From positions 46,536-110,535 of the forward strand of contig CANRNJ010000010.1 in the NCBI GenBank assembly GCA_947631955.1: a stretch of 64,000 nt of DNA, given 5' to 3'. Under the pieces are notes generated by a model. That model was not told where the DNA came from. It did no database searches and saw nothing but the letters and a program-made list of their open reading frames with translations. The DNA is from an uncultured Lachnospiraceae bacterium. Its GTDB lineage: Bacteria > Bacillota > Clostridia > Lachnospirales > Lachnospiraceae. A program made the translations under genes and the position numbers. Shown here in pieces: positions 44,774-53,417 of the stretch. Numbering within the stretch: the stretch's first letter is position 1; each line of letters starts with the position of its first letter.

Positions 44774-45511
44774 ATGGGGATCAATGGAGTAGCAGCAGGT
44801 TATTATCCGGCAGGGTATGCGGGTAATCAAACTGCAAAAACTGCATCAGAAAAGAACTTTGCGGAAATCGCCGCACAAAAAGCCGCCGGAACAGATACGG
44901 TGGAAAATGCATCAGAAAAATATTCGGCAGTTGTGGATTCAATCGGTCATAATGCACCGGAGAAAGTGAAACAGGCTTTTACGGAGGCAGAAAAGGAAAC
45001 CGGAGGTTTCTTTGCTGGTGGCGGTATGTGGATCTCGGCTGATGGAAAAGAATCTAGGTGGCTGGTGGATAAAGAACGGCAGTTTTATGAGTCGTTTCTG
45101 GATAAACTGTTGGCGCTTTCAGAGGAATCAGCCAAAACATCTGCGAAAGAAACCGTTTTTGCTGAAAAGGTAAGTGCGACAGAAAAAACGGGCGGCGTGG
45201 CGGAAATATCGGAAGCGGACAGACTGGAAGCCTTTAAGAAAGAGATCTGGAATGAAATCAATTCTTTGCCGTGGGATAGTAGAATGAACATCTCCATTCA
45301 GATTACAGATAAGGCTTTTGAACGTATGATGGACGATCCGGAATTTAAAGAAAAAATGATGGGCTTGATTAGAGAAGAAGCAGCAGCGGCACATCCACCC
45401 GGAGATACCAGTTTAACATGGATTGATGAAAACGGTTATAAAGGTTACGCTTATATGGATATAGAGAGCGGGCATAAAGAAGCTGCCGCTTCACGAATTC
45501 TCATTCGTTAA
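44774..45511 (+). CDS. Leaderless uncharacterised protein C of the island
   Basis: 245 residues. The opening MGINGVAAGYYPAGYAGNQTAK is Gly/Tyr-rich and resembles proteins at 42519 and 21508. Residues about 50-110 are similar to protein A. The C-terminal half (RMNISIQITDKAFERMMDDPEFKEKMMGLIREEAAAA) is helical and resembles a regulatory or flagellar-accessory module. No family was assigned. A terminator overlaps its 3' end. Confidence 0.7.
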   Translation: MGINGVAAGYYPAGYAGNQTAKTASEKNFAEIAAQKAAGTDTVENASEKYSAVVDSIGHNAPEKVKQAFTEAEKETGGFFAGGGMWISADGKESRWLVDKERQFYESFLDKLLALSEESAKTSAKETVFAEKVSATEKTGGVAEISEADRLEAFKKEIWNEINSLPWDSRMNISIQITDKAFERMMDDPEFKEKMMGLIREEAAAAHPPGDTSLTWIDENGYKGYAYMDIESGHKEAAASRILIR

Positions 45512-45528
45512 AGCGACAGCCCCTTTTT
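45482..45528 (+). terminator. Terminator overlapping the end of protein C
   Basis: gctgccgctt (45482-45491) pairs with aagcgacagc (45511-45520) with one mismatch, and Ts follow. A second small inverted repeat (acgaat/attcgt) lies in the loop. Part of the stem encodes the last residues. The rest of the gap to 45790 holds nothing recognised. Confidence 0.7.
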
Positions 45529-45789
45529 GTATTATAGGCATTAACGGCGTCAGCGCAGAAAGGAGAAAGGACTAAGCTGCAGAGATTGAAACGAATACGG
45601 ACAGTCTGTCAAGCGGCATTTTCCATAAACCGGAGATGCCGCTTTTAGTCAGATGCATCACAGATGCAACACTGAAAAGGCTGTGTTTTATGGTAAGAGA
45701 ACTGGAGAAAGATAATGAAAACATGATAGCAGAATGAATATATAAGTGGTAATATGGGAATGAAACAAACGGAGTTTGGAGTTTTTATC

Positions 45790-47070
45790 ATGAAAAAAAG
45801 ATTCGCTATTTTACCTGCGGGCTGTCTTGCGCTTACGCTTGCCGCCTGTTCGTCCAACGGGAACAGCGGGCAGCCATCGCAGACGCACAAAGAGATCCGA
45901 ACACAGGAAACTTTGCCGGAAAGTGACGAAACAGAAGATCCGGATAATTGCTCCATTATTGTGGGCGGTGAATCGCTTTCAATATATGAAAGCAAACAAG
46001 ATATTATGTCCAAATTGGATAAAGCTGATTTAAGCTATAGAGAGGGCGAACCGGATACTCCAGATGAATCACGGTATGATTCGTATATTTATATTGGCAG
46101 ATGGCTGCAGATTTATTTTTTGAACAATGAGTGTGTACGTTTGAGGGTTATTGATGTTGATGGTTCAAGAAAACTTGTGCGGACAGATAAAGGGATAGCT
46201 CCCGGAAATACCTATTCCAAAATGACAGAACTGTATGGAGATGACTTTGAAACGCACCTGTACGATAGCGGCAGATACAAAGTATATCGCTATGCGTTTG
46301 ACGACTGCATTTATGAGTTTGGTACAGAGGGATCCATTTATAATATTGATGTATATGTGCCAGATCAAGCGCCTGTTTATGACTATGGGGAAGAAATACA
46401 AGAGATCGATCTGGAAATACATAACAATGAACATAATATTTATATGGGAAAGTGTGCAGATGCTGAGGTACGGATGGTAATTACCAGAACAGAGGATGAC
46501 CTGTCAGCAGCTTATATAACCCGTGATGGTGCGGAAAATTTTTTTCAGGGAGAGTTAAAGAAAGATTCCGCAGAGTTTACGCTGAATAATGATGCCGGTG
46601 ATTATCTCCACATGGCCATCGATACAGATGATAACGGTATCATCGGCATAAACGGAGGTGGGCAGATTTCCGGTAATAATGTCGTTTTGACGCTGAATCA
46701 GGACACTTTTTTCCCAATAGGTGAAGATATCGCCAATTATTATTCTTCGCTGGGGTATGAGGCAGAGGAGGCAGAGCGTTTTGCGGCAATGATAAAGGAT
46801 TCCGTTGGGGATAAATCAGCATTTGCTAAGCTGCTATCCTATCCCATATCGATTTATGACGGTAATAAAAACACTGTGATAGAAAATGAAACAGCGATGA
46901 TGGAAGCATATGACGAGTTGTTTGGACAGGACTTTAAAGAGCAGGCCGGGAATATGTTTACGAAGTATATGTTTGCAAACTATCAGGGAATATGTGTTGA
47001 AGACGGGATCATGTGGTTTCATAAGGAGTCTTCCGGAGATTATAAGATAACGGCTATCCACTTACCGTGA
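45790..47070 (+). CDS. Uncharacterised lipoprotein
   Basis: 426 residues from ATG 45790 (Shine-Dalgarno ggag). Lipobox ALTLAACSSN. Residues 55-160 (SIYESKQDIMSKLDKADLSYREGEPD ... GIAPGNTYSKMTELYGDDFE) look like two tandem small alpha/beta modules of the kind seen in clostridial lipoproteins. The C-terminal half (YYSSLGYEAEEAERFAAMIKDSVGDKSAFAKLLSYPISI) may be a second domain. Function unknown. AT-rich, like the rest of the island. Confidence 0.72.
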   Translation: MKKRFAILPAGCLALTLAACSSNGNSGQPSQTHKEIRTQETLPESDETEDPDNCSIIVGGESLSIYESKQDIMSKLDKADLSYREGEPDTPDESRYDSYIYIGRWLQIYFLNNECVRLRVIDVDGSRKLVRTDKGIAPGNTYSKMTELYGDDFETHLYDSGRYKVYRYAFDDCIYEFGTEGSIYNIDVYVPDQAPVYDYGEEIQEIDLEIHNNEHNIYMGKCADAEVRMVITRTEDDLSAAYITRDGAENFFQGELKKDSAEFTLNNDAGDYLHMAIDTDDNGIIGINGGGQISGNNVVLTLNQDTFFPIGEDIANYYSSLGYEAEEAERFAAMIKDSVGDKSAFAKLLSYPISIYDGNKNTVIENETAMMEAYDELFGQDFKEQAGNMFTKYMFANYQGICVEDGIMWFHKESSGDYKITAIHLP

Positions 47071-47085
47071 TCATCGGTTTTTACA

Positions 47086-47380
47086 TCGATTCATCTAATG
47101 CCCCGAAAGAGTTTTCCGACCGAGCCGCCTTATGGAACGCTGTTGAACTGTCAGAGAAAAGGCAGGCTTGACCTTCCCATTGTCAGCAGACCGAGGCAGT
47201 CCATCTTTCCAAGCGGCAGAAGCTGAACCGCCTGAAAGAACTGTCAAGAATGATAAGGAGCGTAAGGACAGTCTGGAGAAGTACCCCGAAATGCGGGAGC
47301 GGATGTATAAGCTGCTGAACGAGGGCAGACAACATAACAGACAGCAGAGCAAGGTGAAGCGAAAGGAGAAAGAAATTTAA
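47086..47380 (+). pseudogene. MobA/MobL-type relaxase C-terminal relic
   Basis: One frame reads SSNAPKEFSDRAALWNAVELSEKRQA before a stop near 47170. The D-R-A-x-L-W-N-A-V-E string is characteristic of MobA/MobL relaxases. A second frame from 47168 continues with a charged tail (LEKYPEMRERMYKLLNEGRQ). The large N-terminal nicking domain is absent. This marks former plasmid or conjugative-element DNA. Confidence 0.55.
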
Positions 47381-47391
47381 TGCGGATTATA

Positions 47392-47420
47392 TTGTAAACA
47401 AGAGCATTTTTTTGTATAAT
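47392..47420 (+). promoter_or_regulatory. Promoter of the Rpn-type gene
   Basis: TTGTAA (47392-47397), 17-base spacer, perfect TATAAT (47415-47420). Confidence 0.7.
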
Positions 47421-47487
47421 TGAAATGCAGCAGGAGTACTCTATATCACATATCTTGCCACAGATTTCAAGAAATTGAGGTGATAAG

Positions 47488-48348
47488 GTGCAGGACGATA
47501 CAAAGCAGGTACAGGAAGTTATGGCAAAGCGTACCGCAAAGAACAGTGTGTTCCTTGACCTTTTTCAAAATAAGAGTTATCTGTTAAAGTTATATAAAAC
47601 ACTTCACCCAGAGGACACCACAGCGACAGAGGACTCATTGACTGATGTAACGATAGAAAATGTGTTGACCGACAATCTGTATAATGACTTAGGCTTTATT
47701 GTCAACAATAAGTTGTTGATCCTTGTGGAAGCACAGTCTACATGGACAATGAATATTTTAGTAAGAGTTTTGCTGTATTTGGCTCAAAGTTATCACGAAT
47801 ATTTTCAGCGCACGAAGCAAAACTATTACAAAAGCAAGAAAGTGAAAATGCCGAAGCCTGAACTTTATGTGATCTTTACAGGAAGCAAAGGGCGAAAACC
47901 CGATAAAATATCTTTGTCACAAGAATTTTTTGAGGGTGCGGATATCGACATTGAGGTAAAAGCAAAGGTTATCTATGAAAGCGGTAAGGACGACATCATC
48001 AATCAGTACATTATTTTCTGTAAAGTTTTTAATGAGCAGACAAAACAGCATGGAATGACACAAAAAGCGGTTATGGAAACAATCAGAATATGTAAAGACA
48101 GGAATGTTTTGAGAGAATATTTGCTTGAGAGGGAAAAGGAGGTTGTGACGATTATGATGAGTTTGTTTGATGAAGAACAGATAATGAAGTCGTTTATCAA
48201 GAGTGAGCGATATGAAGAAACAAAGGAAAATGCCCGTAGGCTTTTGAAATTAGGAAAGATAAAAATTGATGAAGTATCTGATTGTTTTCCTGATTTGATT
48301 GACAGTGACATCAAAGAATTAGAAGCCGAAATTATGCAGCTGGCATAA
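47488..48348 (+). CDS. Rpn-family recombination-promoting nuclease / PD-(D/E)XK protein
   Basis: 286 residues from GTG 47488 (gaggtgataag upstream). The nuclease signature is visible in NDLGFIVNNKLLILVEAQST: Asp, then Glu-Ala-Gln as the (D/E)XK-type core. NILVRVLLYLAQSYHEYF follows. The C-terminal half (AKVIYESGKDDIINQYIIFCKVF ... MMSLFDEEQIM) is nearly the same as the truncated copy at 40797-41260. E. coli Rpn proteins cut DNA and stimulate RecA-independent recombination. The right 64-bp repeat lies 66 bases downstream. Confidence 0.85.
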   Translation: MQDDTKQVQEVMAKRTAKNSVFLDLFQNKSYLLKLYKTLHPEDTTATEDSLTDVTIENVLTDNLYNDLGFIVNNKLLILVEAQSTWTMNILVRVLLYLAQSYHEYFQRTKQNYYKSKKVKMPKPELYVIFTGSKGRKPDKISLSQEFFEGADIDIEVKAKVIYESGKDDIINQYIIFCKVFNEQTKQHGMTQKAVMETIRICKDRNVLREYLLEREKEVVTIMMSLFDEEQIMKSFIKSERYEETKENARRLLKLGKIKIDEVSDCFPDLIDSDIKELEAEIMQLA

Positions 48349-48413
48349 CAATAATTTAATATCAAAATAACAGCGTAAAGGCGCATGGAACAGTAAATTG
48401 TAAACCATGTGCC

Positions 48414-48477
48414 TTTGCCGACTTTGCCTTTATGGAATGGTCACACTTCCCCAAACTGATAGATTAGATTGATTTCA
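48414..48477 (+). repeat. 64-bp direct repeat, right copy
   Basis: Perfect copy of 42096-42159 in the same orientation. Composition returns towards the genome backbone just after it, beginning with the cobalamin riboswitch. Confidence 0.92.
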
Positions 48478-48607
48478 AAAATAGTAATTGATTTTGAAAC
48501 GAAAATACCATTTATAAAGTTCAAATTAAATCTGTCCGGCCGCATCTAAAGTTTGACGCATCGGCCGGACTGTGTTAAGATAATCCTCGTGATAATTGAA
48601 TAGGCGA

Positions 48608-48862
48608 TCGGTGCCGCTGTACCGGAACGTCCAAGAGGCTGACGAAAGAGCAGGATTCGGGGAAACGTCCGGGGACAGCGGGTAAAAGGGAAACAGGTGT
48701 AAGTCCTGTGCGAACTCGTCACTGTAAGCAGGGAATGTGTCGTCTGTGTGGATAAGCACGGCCACTGAAAAAGGGATCTGCCTTGTAAGTTCACTTGGCA
48801 ATGTTTTTTGGGAAGGCGGCGGCATGTGATGATCTGTAAGTCAGGAAACCTGCCGATTACCG
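48608..48862 (+). promoter_or_regulatory. Cobalamin riboswitch
   Basis: Contains the B12 box (gtcaggaaacctgcc, about 48839-48853). It also has the aaaagggaaacaggtgtaagtcctgtgcg core with cactgtaagc, and an atcggt/accgat-type closing helix. It precedes a cobaltochelatase-like gene, as expected. The exact ends are approximate. Confidence 0.92.
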
Positions 48863-48964
48863 GTACGGAAACCGAAGAGGTTTCAGGCCACGAGTAATTG
48901 GTTGTACGTTTCAAGCTGTCGAAAACCGCTTTGTGTGGTTTCTGCAGTTTCTTTTTGTGTACCT

Positions 48965-49002
48965 ATCCTTTGCCGTGGCGCGGACGGCGGAGGATTTTTT
49001 TT
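48965..49002 (+). terminator. Terminator of the cobalamin leader
   Basis: Twelve-pair stem (48965-48976 with 48984-48995, including G-U pairs), 7-base loop and T7. It should form when cobalamin is bound. Confidence 0.85.
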
Positions 49003-49079
49003 GCTCTTTTAGAGAGCGGTAAGGAAGACCGCCGCGGTCCCTGAGTTTATCTTTTGGATATAAGATGGGAGGCAGGATC

Positions 49080-51173
49080 ATGAAGAGAAAAGCAGTCACA
49101 ATTTTAGCAGCGGGTATGATGTTCTGCTCTTTGGCGCTGGCGGCCTGCGGCGGTGCGGGGGATGCGCAGCAGACGGCGCAGACGCAGGAGAGTGCGGCCC
49201 GGAAGGATGAGGCGGAGAGCGGGGACAGCGCGGATGCACAGGCGGCGGACGGAACCGGCACGGATGCGGTATCGGATCAGGAGGCGGCGGATAAGGCCGC
49301 GGCGTTGATCGATGCGATCTATGTTCAGAAAAGGACGGAGGAAACGGACGAACAGTGCGCGCAGGCCAAGGCAGCATGGGATGCACTGACGGATGCGCAG
49401 AAGGAACTGGTGTCCGGCGAGTTTGCCGATCCGGATTATTTCGGCAGGGATACCGGGGATGCATCTCTTGACGATCCGCGCAATCAGGACGATATCGGAG
49501 AGAATGAGATCTTGGTGGTCAGTTTTGGCACTTCTTTTAATGACAGTCGTGTCAGTGATATCAAAGGGATCGAGGACGCCATCGCCGCGGCCAATCCTGA
49601 CTGGTCTGTCAGAAGGGCTTTTACCTCGCAGATCATCATCAACCACATACAGGCGCGCGACGGCGAATTTATCGACAACATGGATCAGGCTCTGGAGCGC
49701 GCGGCGGCAAACGGCGTGAAAAATCTGGTCGTGCAGCCTACCCACCTGATGCACGGCGCGGAGTATGACGAGTTGTTTGACACGCTTTCGGCAGATCTGG
49801 ATCGGTTTGAAACGGTGAAGATCGCGGAGCCGCTGCTGGGTGAAGTTGGTGGAAACGCAGCGGAAGTAAACGCGGATAAAGAGGCGGCGGCGTTGGCGGT
49901 CACGGAGGCCGCCGTGGCAGAAGCCGGTTACGAGAGTCTGGACGAAGCGGAGGAAGACGGCACGGTGTTTGTCTTCATGGGGCACGGCACATCCCACGCG
50001 GCGAAGGTGTCCTACAGCCAGATGCAGACGCAGATGGCGGATCTGGGCTTCACGAATGTATTGATTGGCACGGTGGAAGGCGAGCCGGAGGAAACGTCGT
50101 GTGAAGCGGTGATCGATGCGGCAGCGCAGGAAGGTTATAAGAAGGTGGTGCTCCGCCCTCTGATGGTAGTGGCGGGCGATCATGCCAACAACGATATGGC
50201 CGGTGAAGATGCGGATTCATGGGCGAGCATGTTTGAGGCGAGCGGACATTTTGACAGCGTGGAAACGCAGATCGCAGGTCTGGGAGCGATCCCGGCGATC
50301 CAAGATATCTATGTGGCGCATACGGCTGCCGCGGCGCCGCTTGTGCGCGGTCTGTCGGACGCAGAGGCCGCTTACGACGGCTTGGCGGCAGGCGTCTACA
50401 GCGCGGCATTTACCACCGACAGCGGCATGTTCAAGGTAAACGAGGTTTATGACGGCCGCGGAACGCTTACGGCAGGGGACGGCGGCATGACCATCCATAT
50501 CACGCTCGGCTCCAAAAATATCGTAAACCTTTATCCCGGACTTGCGGCGGACGCGGAGAAGGAAGGAGCCGCGCTTCTTGCGCCGACGACGGATACCGTC
50601 GAATATGAAGACGGCGCCACGGAAGAGGTGTACGGTTTCGACGTGCCCGTACCGGCGCTGGATACGGAGTTTGATCTGGCGATTCTGGGGACGAAAGGAA
50701 AATGGTACGACCATAAGGTCAGCGTTTCCGATCCGGTCCTGCTGTCCACAACGCCTGAGGATGCGCAGAAGCCGCCGATGGCGGCCGCGGAAGGGACACA
50801 GAATGACGGGGACGAGAGCAGCGCGGACAGCACACAGGACCGGGCCGCCGCTGTCAAAGACGGCGTATACAGTATAGAACTCACCTTTGAAGGCGGCAGC
50901 GGCAAGGCGTATATCTTATCTCCCGCAGAACTGACCGTTTCGGATGGGACTATGACTGCGGCCGTGGAGTGGAGCAGCGCCAATTATGATTATATGGTCG
51001 TGGACGGAGAGAAATATCTGCCCGTCAATACGGAAGGGAACTCGATGTTTGAGATACCCGTGGCAGCGCTGGATACGGAACTGGCCGTGATTGGGGACAC
51101 CGTGGCCATGAGCACGCCGCATGAAGTGGAATATACGATTACGTTCCATTCCGATACGATGAAGGAGAAGTAA
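49080..51173 (+). CDS. CbiK-like cobaltochelatase lipoprotein with two C-terminal repeats
   Basis: 697 residues. Lipobox ALAACGG (Cys23) anchors it outside the membrane. A helical spacer (about 60-140) leads into a sirohydrochlorin cobaltochelatase fold (about 150-435): ILVVSFGTSFNDSRV, QPTHLMHGAEYD and VFVFMGHGTSHAAKVSYSQM with the metal-binding His residues, and MVVAGDHANNDMAG. Two related beta domains follow (about 445-565, GVYSAAFTTDSGMFKVNE; about 595-697, GVYSIELTFEGGSGKAY), reminiscent of NEAT-like modules. Cobalt, tetrapyrrole or heme handling at the surface is likely; classical cytoplasmic chelation is less so. Control by the cobalamin riboswitch supports a link to corrinoids. Confidence 0.85.
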   Translation: MKRKAVTILAAGMMFCSLALAACGGAGDAQQTAQTQESAARKDEAESGDSADAQAADGTGTDAVSDQEAADKAAALIDAIYVQKRTEETDEQCAQAKAAWDALTDAQKELVSGEFADPDYFGRDTGDASLDDPRNQDDIGENEILVVSFGTSFNDSRVSDIKGIEDAIAAANPDWSVRRAFTSQIIINHIQARDGEFIDNMDQALERAAANGVKNLVVQPTHLMHGAEYDELFDTLSADLDRFETVKIAEPLLGEVGGNAAEVNADKEAAALAVTEAAVAEAGYESLDEAEEDGTVFVFMGHGTSHAAKVSYSQMQTQMADLGFTNVLIGTVEGEPEETSCEAVIDAAAQEGYKKVVLRPLMVVAGDHANNDMAGEDADSWASMFEASGHFDSVETQIAGLGAIPAIQDIYVAHTAAAAPLVRGLSDAEAAYDGLAAGVYSAAFTTDSGMFKVNEVYDGRGTLTAGDGGMTIHITLGSKNIVNLYPGLAADAEKEGAALLAPTTDTVEYEDGATEEVYGFDVPVPALDTEFDLAILGTKGKWYDHKVSVSDPVLLSTTPEDAQKPPMAAAEGTQNDGDESSADSTQDRAAAVKDGVYSIELTFEGGSGKAYILSPAELTVSDGTMTAAVEWSSANYDYMVVDGEKYLPVNTEGNSMFEIPVAALDTELAVIGDTVAMSTPHEVEYTITFHSDTMKEK

Positions 51174-51236
51174 AGAGCCGGAAAGTCATGGCCGGGCGGA
51201 CTTGTTTTTTGCGGTTGCGTTTTTTTGCACATGGGC

Positions 51237-51265
51237 TTGCATAACCATACGATGTGGTGTATACT
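51237..51265 (+). promoter_or_regulatory. Promoter of the FMN riboswitch / ribU unit
   Basis: TTGCAT (51237-51242), 17-base spacer, TATACT (51260-51265), about 28 bases before the riboswitch. Confidence 0.7.
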
Positions 51266-51292
51266 TCCTAGTGCAGTCAATATATGAAAAAG

Positions 51293-51453
51293 TTCTTCGG
51301 GGTCGGGTGCAATTCCCTACCGGCGGTATAGTCCGCGACCCGGTGCAGCATAGCCGTATTGTTTTGAAGCGATCTGTTTCAACGTACCGGCGGCTGTTTC
51401 GGCTGATTTGGTGAGATTCCAAAACCGACAGTAAAGTCTGGATGAGAGAAGAA
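51293..51453 (+). promoter_or_regulatory. FMN riboswitch
   Basis: RFN element with tcttcggggtcgggtgcaat, ccctaccggcggta, the late cgacagtaaagtctggatg and closing agagaagaa strands. It precedes a riboflavin uptake gene, the usual target. Confidence 0.95.
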
Positions 51454-51506
51454 ATGACAGAGAACCGTCTGATTGTCATGCGGTGATCTGTTTCCTTGGT
51501 GTGGAT

Positions 51507-51535
51507 GCCCCGAAATATGATTTCGGGGCTTTTTT
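51507..51535 (+). terminator. Terminator of the FMN leader
   Basis: gccccgaaat / atttcggggc stem and T6. It gives transcriptional shut-off when FMN is plentiful. Confidence 0.9.
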
Positions 51536-51552
51536 ATCCATTTGAGAACTTT

Positions 51553-51609
51553 TTCCTGCAAATTTATGACAGAAGCGTCACAAATAGGAAAGACGCTTCG
51601 GAATGGAGG
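51553..51609 (+). promoter_or_regulatory. Pseudoknot RNA element, copy 3 (before ribU), short form
   Basis: P1 pairs ttcct (51553-51557) with aggaa (51586-51590) and atttatg (51562-51568) with cacaaat (51579-51585, one mismatch), leaving a 10-base loop. GAAGCGT (51572-51578) matches ACGCTTC at 51593-51599. The second pair is A-T here but G-C in the other copies, a compensatory change. The tail ggaatggagg (51600-51609) carries the Shine-Dalgarno. No inner hairpin. Confidence 0.65.
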
Positions 51610-51620
51610 AAAAGAGTAAA

Positions 51621-52403
51621 ATGAGTAACGGTTTATGGCAAAGCGTCAAGGACAATGTGATTTTTGTACTGGTGTGTCTTATCGTGGCGGCGGGCGTGTT
51701 CCTGACTGCCTATGCGGCGGAGAAGTATGTGCGCAGGAGAGATGGTATCGCAGAGCGTATCTTAAATACCAGAAAAGTCGCGATGATCGGCCTGTTTTCC
51801 GCAATCGCGCTGCTGCTGTTTTTGTTTGAGTTCCCGATCCCGTTTCTGGCGCCCTCGTTCTATGAACTTGACTTCAGCGAGATACCGGCGCTGATCGGCG
51901 CCTTTGCATTTGGTCCGGTCGCGGGCGTGATGATCGAATTCTGCAAGGTCGTGCTGAAACTGGTCATCAAGGGAACAAGCACCGGTTTTGTAGGTGATCT
52001 GGCCAATTTTGTGATCGGGTGCAGCCTTATATTACCGGCGTCCATTATTTATATGTTTAAGAAGACCAAGAAGACGGCGGTCCTGTCCTGTGCGGCAGGA
52101 AGCGTGATCATGACGGTATTCGGGTCGGCTTTCAACGGGATCTATCTGCTTCCGGCGTTCGCGGCGTTATTCGGTATGCCGATGGACGCGATCCTGTCCA
52201 TGGGCGCGGAGATCAACGGAAATATCAACAGCGTTACTACCTTCGTATGTTTTGCGGTTGCGCCGATGAACATCATCAAGAGCGTGTCGGTTTCCCTGAT
52301 AACGCTCCTGATCTACAAGCCTTTGAGTCCGATCATCAAGAGCGGGCAGGTCTCGGCGAAGCGGCATGACGCCGGCAGCAGGGCGGCCGGTGTGGAACAC
52401 TGA
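51621..52403 (+). CDS. ribU: ECF-type riboflavin transporter substrate-binding component
   Basis: 260 residues, integral membrane S component. After an extra N-terminal span (NVIFVLVCLIVAAGVFLTAYA) comes the RibU core with VAMIGLFSAIALLLF, APSFYELDFSEIPALIGAFAFGPVAG and ASIIYMF. The FYELDFSEIPALIGA stretch is diagnostic. ATG 51621 is placed after the GGAGGA of the RNA element; an earlier in-frame ATG at 51603 would lie inside it. The FMN riboswitch upstream confirms the flavin role. It needs the shared EcfAAT module, not encoded here. Confidence 0.93.
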   Translation: MSNGLWQSVKDNVIFVLVCLIVAAGVFLTAYAAEKYVRRRDGIAERILNTRKVAMIGLFSAIALLLFLFEFPIPFLAPSFYELDFSEIPALIGAFAFGPVAGVMIEFCKVVLKLVIKGTSTGFVGDLANFVIGCSLILPASIIYMFKKTKKTAVLSCAAGSVIMTVFGSAFNGIYLLPAFAALFGMPMDAILSMGAEINGNINSVTTFVCFAVAPMNIIKSVSVSLITLLIYKPLSPIIKSGQVSAKRHDAGSRAAGVEH

Positions 52404-52441
52404 GTCATTCTTATACAAATCTTAATTCCTTTTAGAGATTC

Positions 52442-52470
52442 TTTAGAGAAAGTCTTGTTAAGATGATAAT
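52442..52470 (+). promoter_or_regulatory. Possible promoter of the permease operon
   Basis: TTTAGA (52442-52447), 17-base spacer, GATAAT (52465-52470), upstream of the first permease. Confidence 0.45.
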
Positions 52471-52525
52471 TGTCAGAGCGGCAGCCATGCGGAAGCCGTA
52501 ACAGGACCATGCGGGAGGATCAGTG

Positions 52526-53413
52526 ATGAAAGGACATGCGGCGGGCGCCGGACAGCGCAGGAACAGACGTTTCTTTTTGCTTTTTGTCATGCCAAGCCTG
52601 CTTGGCGTGATCCTGTTTGTGCTGATCCCCTTTATGGATGTGGTCTGGCGCTCTTTCCACACAGTGGTGGCGGGACGTTTTACAGGCTTTCAAAACTACG
52701 CCGCCGTATTCGGCAATCAGGCTTTTCGTCTGGCTGTGCGTAATACCGTGCGGTTTACGCTGACCGGCATACCGCTTTTGGTCGTCTTAAGTCTGTTGAT
52801 CGCTCTGCAGATCAGTAAAGCGGCAAACATCGGAACGATCAAGTCGTTATATCTGTTTCCTCTTGCCATGCCTACGGCAGTCGTTGTTTTGGTGTGGAAA
52901 ATGGTTTTTTACCGGCAGGGTTTTCTGAATCTGCTTCTGACGCAGGCCGGCGCGTGGACCGGCCTGTGGGGAGAAGTGCATACGGATTACATCGGGACCG
53001 GCGCTTCTTTCGGGGTGCTGGTATTCAGTTATCTGTGGAAAAACTGCGGGTACACCATGATCCTGTGGCTGGCAGGGATCCGTCAGGTCCCCGCGGAACT
53101 GTCGGAAGCGGCGCGTGTGGACGGCGCTTCCGAGAAACAGATCGTGCGAAAGATCGTGCTCCCGAATCTGAAAGGAAGTCTATATACGATCGTGGTATTG
53201 TCTTTTTTAAACTCTTTTAAAATATACCGGGAGGCATATCTGGCGGCGGGTCCGTATCCGCAGCAGGATATGTATCTGCTTCAGCACCTTTTCAACAACT
53301 GGTTCGTCGATCTTGAATTTGACAAGATGGCCGCCGCAACGGTCTGTGTGGGCGCTTTTTTGTTTGCCGTGATCATACTGCTCATGCGGATATGGGATAA
53401 ACGGGAGGAGTAA
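52526..53413 (+). CDS. Carbohydrate ABC transporter permease, MalF type
   Basis: 295 residues, about six spans (FLLFVMPSLLGVILFVLIPF; LPLLVVLSLLIALQI). The EAA loop is VPAELSEAARVDGASEKQIVRKIVLPNLKG. It resembles sugar-importer permeases, but no substrate-binding protein or ATPase gene is adjacent. ATG 52526 is used; a GTG directly before it is less well placed relative to gggagg. Confidence 0.9.
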   Translation: MKGHAAGAGQRRNRRFFLLFVMPSLLGVILFVLIPFMDVVWRSFHTVVAGRFTGFQNYAAVFGNQAFRLAVRNTVRFTLTGIPLLVVLSLLIALQISKAANIGTIKSLYLFPLAMPTAVVVLVWKMVFYRQGFLNLLLTQAGAWTGLWGEVHTDYIGTGASFGVLVFSYLWKNCGYTMILWLAGIRQVPAELSEAARVDGASEKQIVRKIVLPNLKGSLYTIVVLSFLNSFKIYREAYLAAGPYPQQDMYLLQHLFNNWFVDLEFDKMAAATVCVGAFLFAVIILLMRIWDKREE

Positions 53414-53417
53414 AGCG

